From Candidatus Heimdallarchaeum endolithica (GTDB taxonomy: Archaea > Asgardarchaeota > Heimdallarchaeia > Heimdallarchaeales > Heimdallarchaeaceae), in the NCBI GenBank assembly GCA_021513715.1, contig CP084167.1, positions 1,504,571 to 1,568,570 on the forward strand: DNA of 64,000 bases, written 5' to 3'. Shown one piece after another: positions 63,109 to 64,000 of the stretch (the stretch's first letter is position 1; each line of letters opens with the position of its first letter). The position numbers and the translations under genes are program-made. The notes under the pieces are model-generated. The model had not been told where the DNA came from. It saw only the letters and a program-made list of their open reading frames with translations, and made no database searches.

Positions 63109-63954
63109 ATGGTAACAGATCAAGTTTGTTTAGAATGTATAAAAAGAACAGCAGAAAGAGCAATAAATAAATTAAAAATAAATGAACCTCAAAAGAAAAA
63201 TATTGTTAAAAATATCAATCTATTATTAGAGAAAATAGATAAAACATATTCGCCAATCGAGATAAATTTTGAGGTTTTCAGTAAAATAAGTTCTCTTTCA
63301 GGGATTTATGATCCATTGAAAGAATTAAAAGAACAATCTAATCTTAATGCCTATCAACTTTTACCTTATGTTAAAGAAGAAAAGAGAAAATCAAAAGATG
63401 TTTTATTTTCACTTATTAAAGCAGCAGTAGCAGGAAATATTATTGATTTCTCTATTGATAAAGAAGTAAATCTTCAAAAAACTCTAAAAGAAGTGTTAAA
63501 AAGTAACTTCGCAATAAATGATTACAAACTATTCCTTGAAAAACTAAAAGATGCAAAAAAGGTACAGCTTTTAACAGATAATGCGGGAGAAATTATTTTT
63601 GATTTAGAGTTGTTAGCCTTTCTACAGAAGAGATTAAATAAAAAAGTCATTATAATAACAAAACGTTATCCTTTTTCTAACGATATTACACTAAAAGAAG
63701 TTAAAACTCTAACTAAAAAAATCAAATTGAAAGGAAAAATAATTAGTATTAATAACAAAAATTATCAAAATTACAAGAATGAAATAAAGAAGAAACTAGA
63801 CAACAAAGCAGTAGTTATAAGTAAAGGACAGGGGAATTATGAACTTTTGTCAGACGAAAAACTGAATATTTTCTTCCTTTTAATGATGAAATGCCCTATT
63901 ATTGCTAAAGAAATAGGTTGTAATGTTGGAGATGTAGTCTTTTTTCAAAAATAA
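63109..63954 (+). CDS. DUF89/ARMT1-like damage-control phosphatase
   Basis: About 281 residues from the ATG at 63109 (GTG at 63100 also possible). The start 'VCLECIKRTAERAI' with its CxxC is typical of the archaeal DUF89 branch. The active-site region 'LLTDNAGEIIFDLELLAFL' (Asp-Asn then Asp) and 'VISKGQGNYELLSDE' define the family of metal-dependent phosphatases acting on damaged or surplus phosphometabolites. It follows the 2-PGK-like gene closely on the same strand; a link through phosphoglycerate or a related metabolite is speculation. Confidence 0.88.
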   Translation: MVTDQVCLECIKRTAERAINKLKINEPQKKNIVKNINLLLEKIDKTYSPIEINFEVFSKISSLSGIYDPLKELKEQSNLNAYQLLPYVKEEKRKSKDVLFSLIKAAVAGNIIDFSIDKEVNLQKTLKEVLKSNFAINDYKLFLEKLKDAKKVQLLTDNAGEIIFDLELLAFLQKRLNKKVIIITKRYPFSNDITLKEVKTLTKKIKLKGKIISINNKNYQNYKNEIKKKLDNKAVVISKGQGNYELLSDEKLNIFFLLMMKCPIIAKEIGCNVGDVVFFQK

Positions 63955-64000
63955 TCTTTCTATGCCAAATTACTAAAAAAGATTATAAACAAACTGATTT

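Overview
The window is AT-rich, gene-dense archaeal DNA. Archaeal markers include TFB with an N-terminal zinc ribbon, 20S proteasome alpha and beta subunits, KEOPS subunits (Kae1, Bud32, Cgi121), Tsr3, a SepF-like protein, AMP phosphorylase, archaeal AlaRS/ArgRS/PheRS and an archaeal RNase P RNA. Several genes have a eukaryote-like flavour: an Rpn11/CSN5-like JAMM protease with a C-terminal membrane anchor, a Gtr/Arf-like GTPase with a C-terminal longin/roadblock-like domain facing a Yip1-like membrane protein, a membrane-tethered Regnase (Zc3h12a)-like RNase, and a set of proteins sharing a longin/roadblock-like C-terminal domain. Together these suggest an Asgard archaeon, possibly of the Heimdall type. 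This lineage call is an inference, not something proved by the sequence.

Layout. 1-10.7 kb is mostly housekeeping: alaS (cut by the window edge), sepF-like, tfb, thioredoxin, argS, a PfkB-type kinase, an unknown gene, AMP phosphorylase and cgi121. 10.8-14.1 kb holds two tiny Cys-rich genes, a thioredoxin-like protein, the tail-anchored JAMM protease and an APH-like kinase. 14.5-18.4 kb has a repeat-rich Glu/Lys protein and three proteins sharing the longin/roadblock-like domain. 18.5-22.5 kb holds an AIRS/HypE-like gene, bud32, a radical SAM gene and kae1. 22.6-28.8 kb has the Yip1-like and Gtr-like genes plus surface and membrane proteins. tRNA-Arg(CCT) and tsr3 follow.

29.7-45.1 kb contains three genes matching the bacillithiol pathway: bshA (glycosyltransferase), bshC (cysteine ligase) and, separately, bshB (PIG-L deacetylase), which lies next to a thioredoxin-reductase-like flavoprotein. 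Between them are a phosphoesterase, an IS481-type insertion, an M48 peptidase, an MBL-fold nuclease-like gene, psmA/psmB, the Regnase-like gene, the RNase P RNA and tRNA-Arg(GCG).

45.2-56.4 kb contains small regulators, a tandem metallophosphoesterase with a degenerate second half, a CBS protein, a second APH-like kinase, and a giant surface protein. An IS5-like element with an 8-bp target duplication has cut this protein away from its signal peptide, and a pair of compensating frameshifts lies downstream. 56.4-64 kb holds a HAD hydrolase, an H-protein-like gene without the lipoyl lysine, pheS-pheT, two divergent paralogous 2-phosphoglycerate-kinase-like genes and a DUF89 gene.

The most unusual points are the complete bshA/bshB/bshC set in an archaeal context, the longin-like domain family (including one at the cytoplasmic end of a giant surface protein), the membrane-anchored JAMM protease and Regnase-like RNase, and the IS-broken surface gene. 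No CRISPR array, rRNA gene or prophage was seen.
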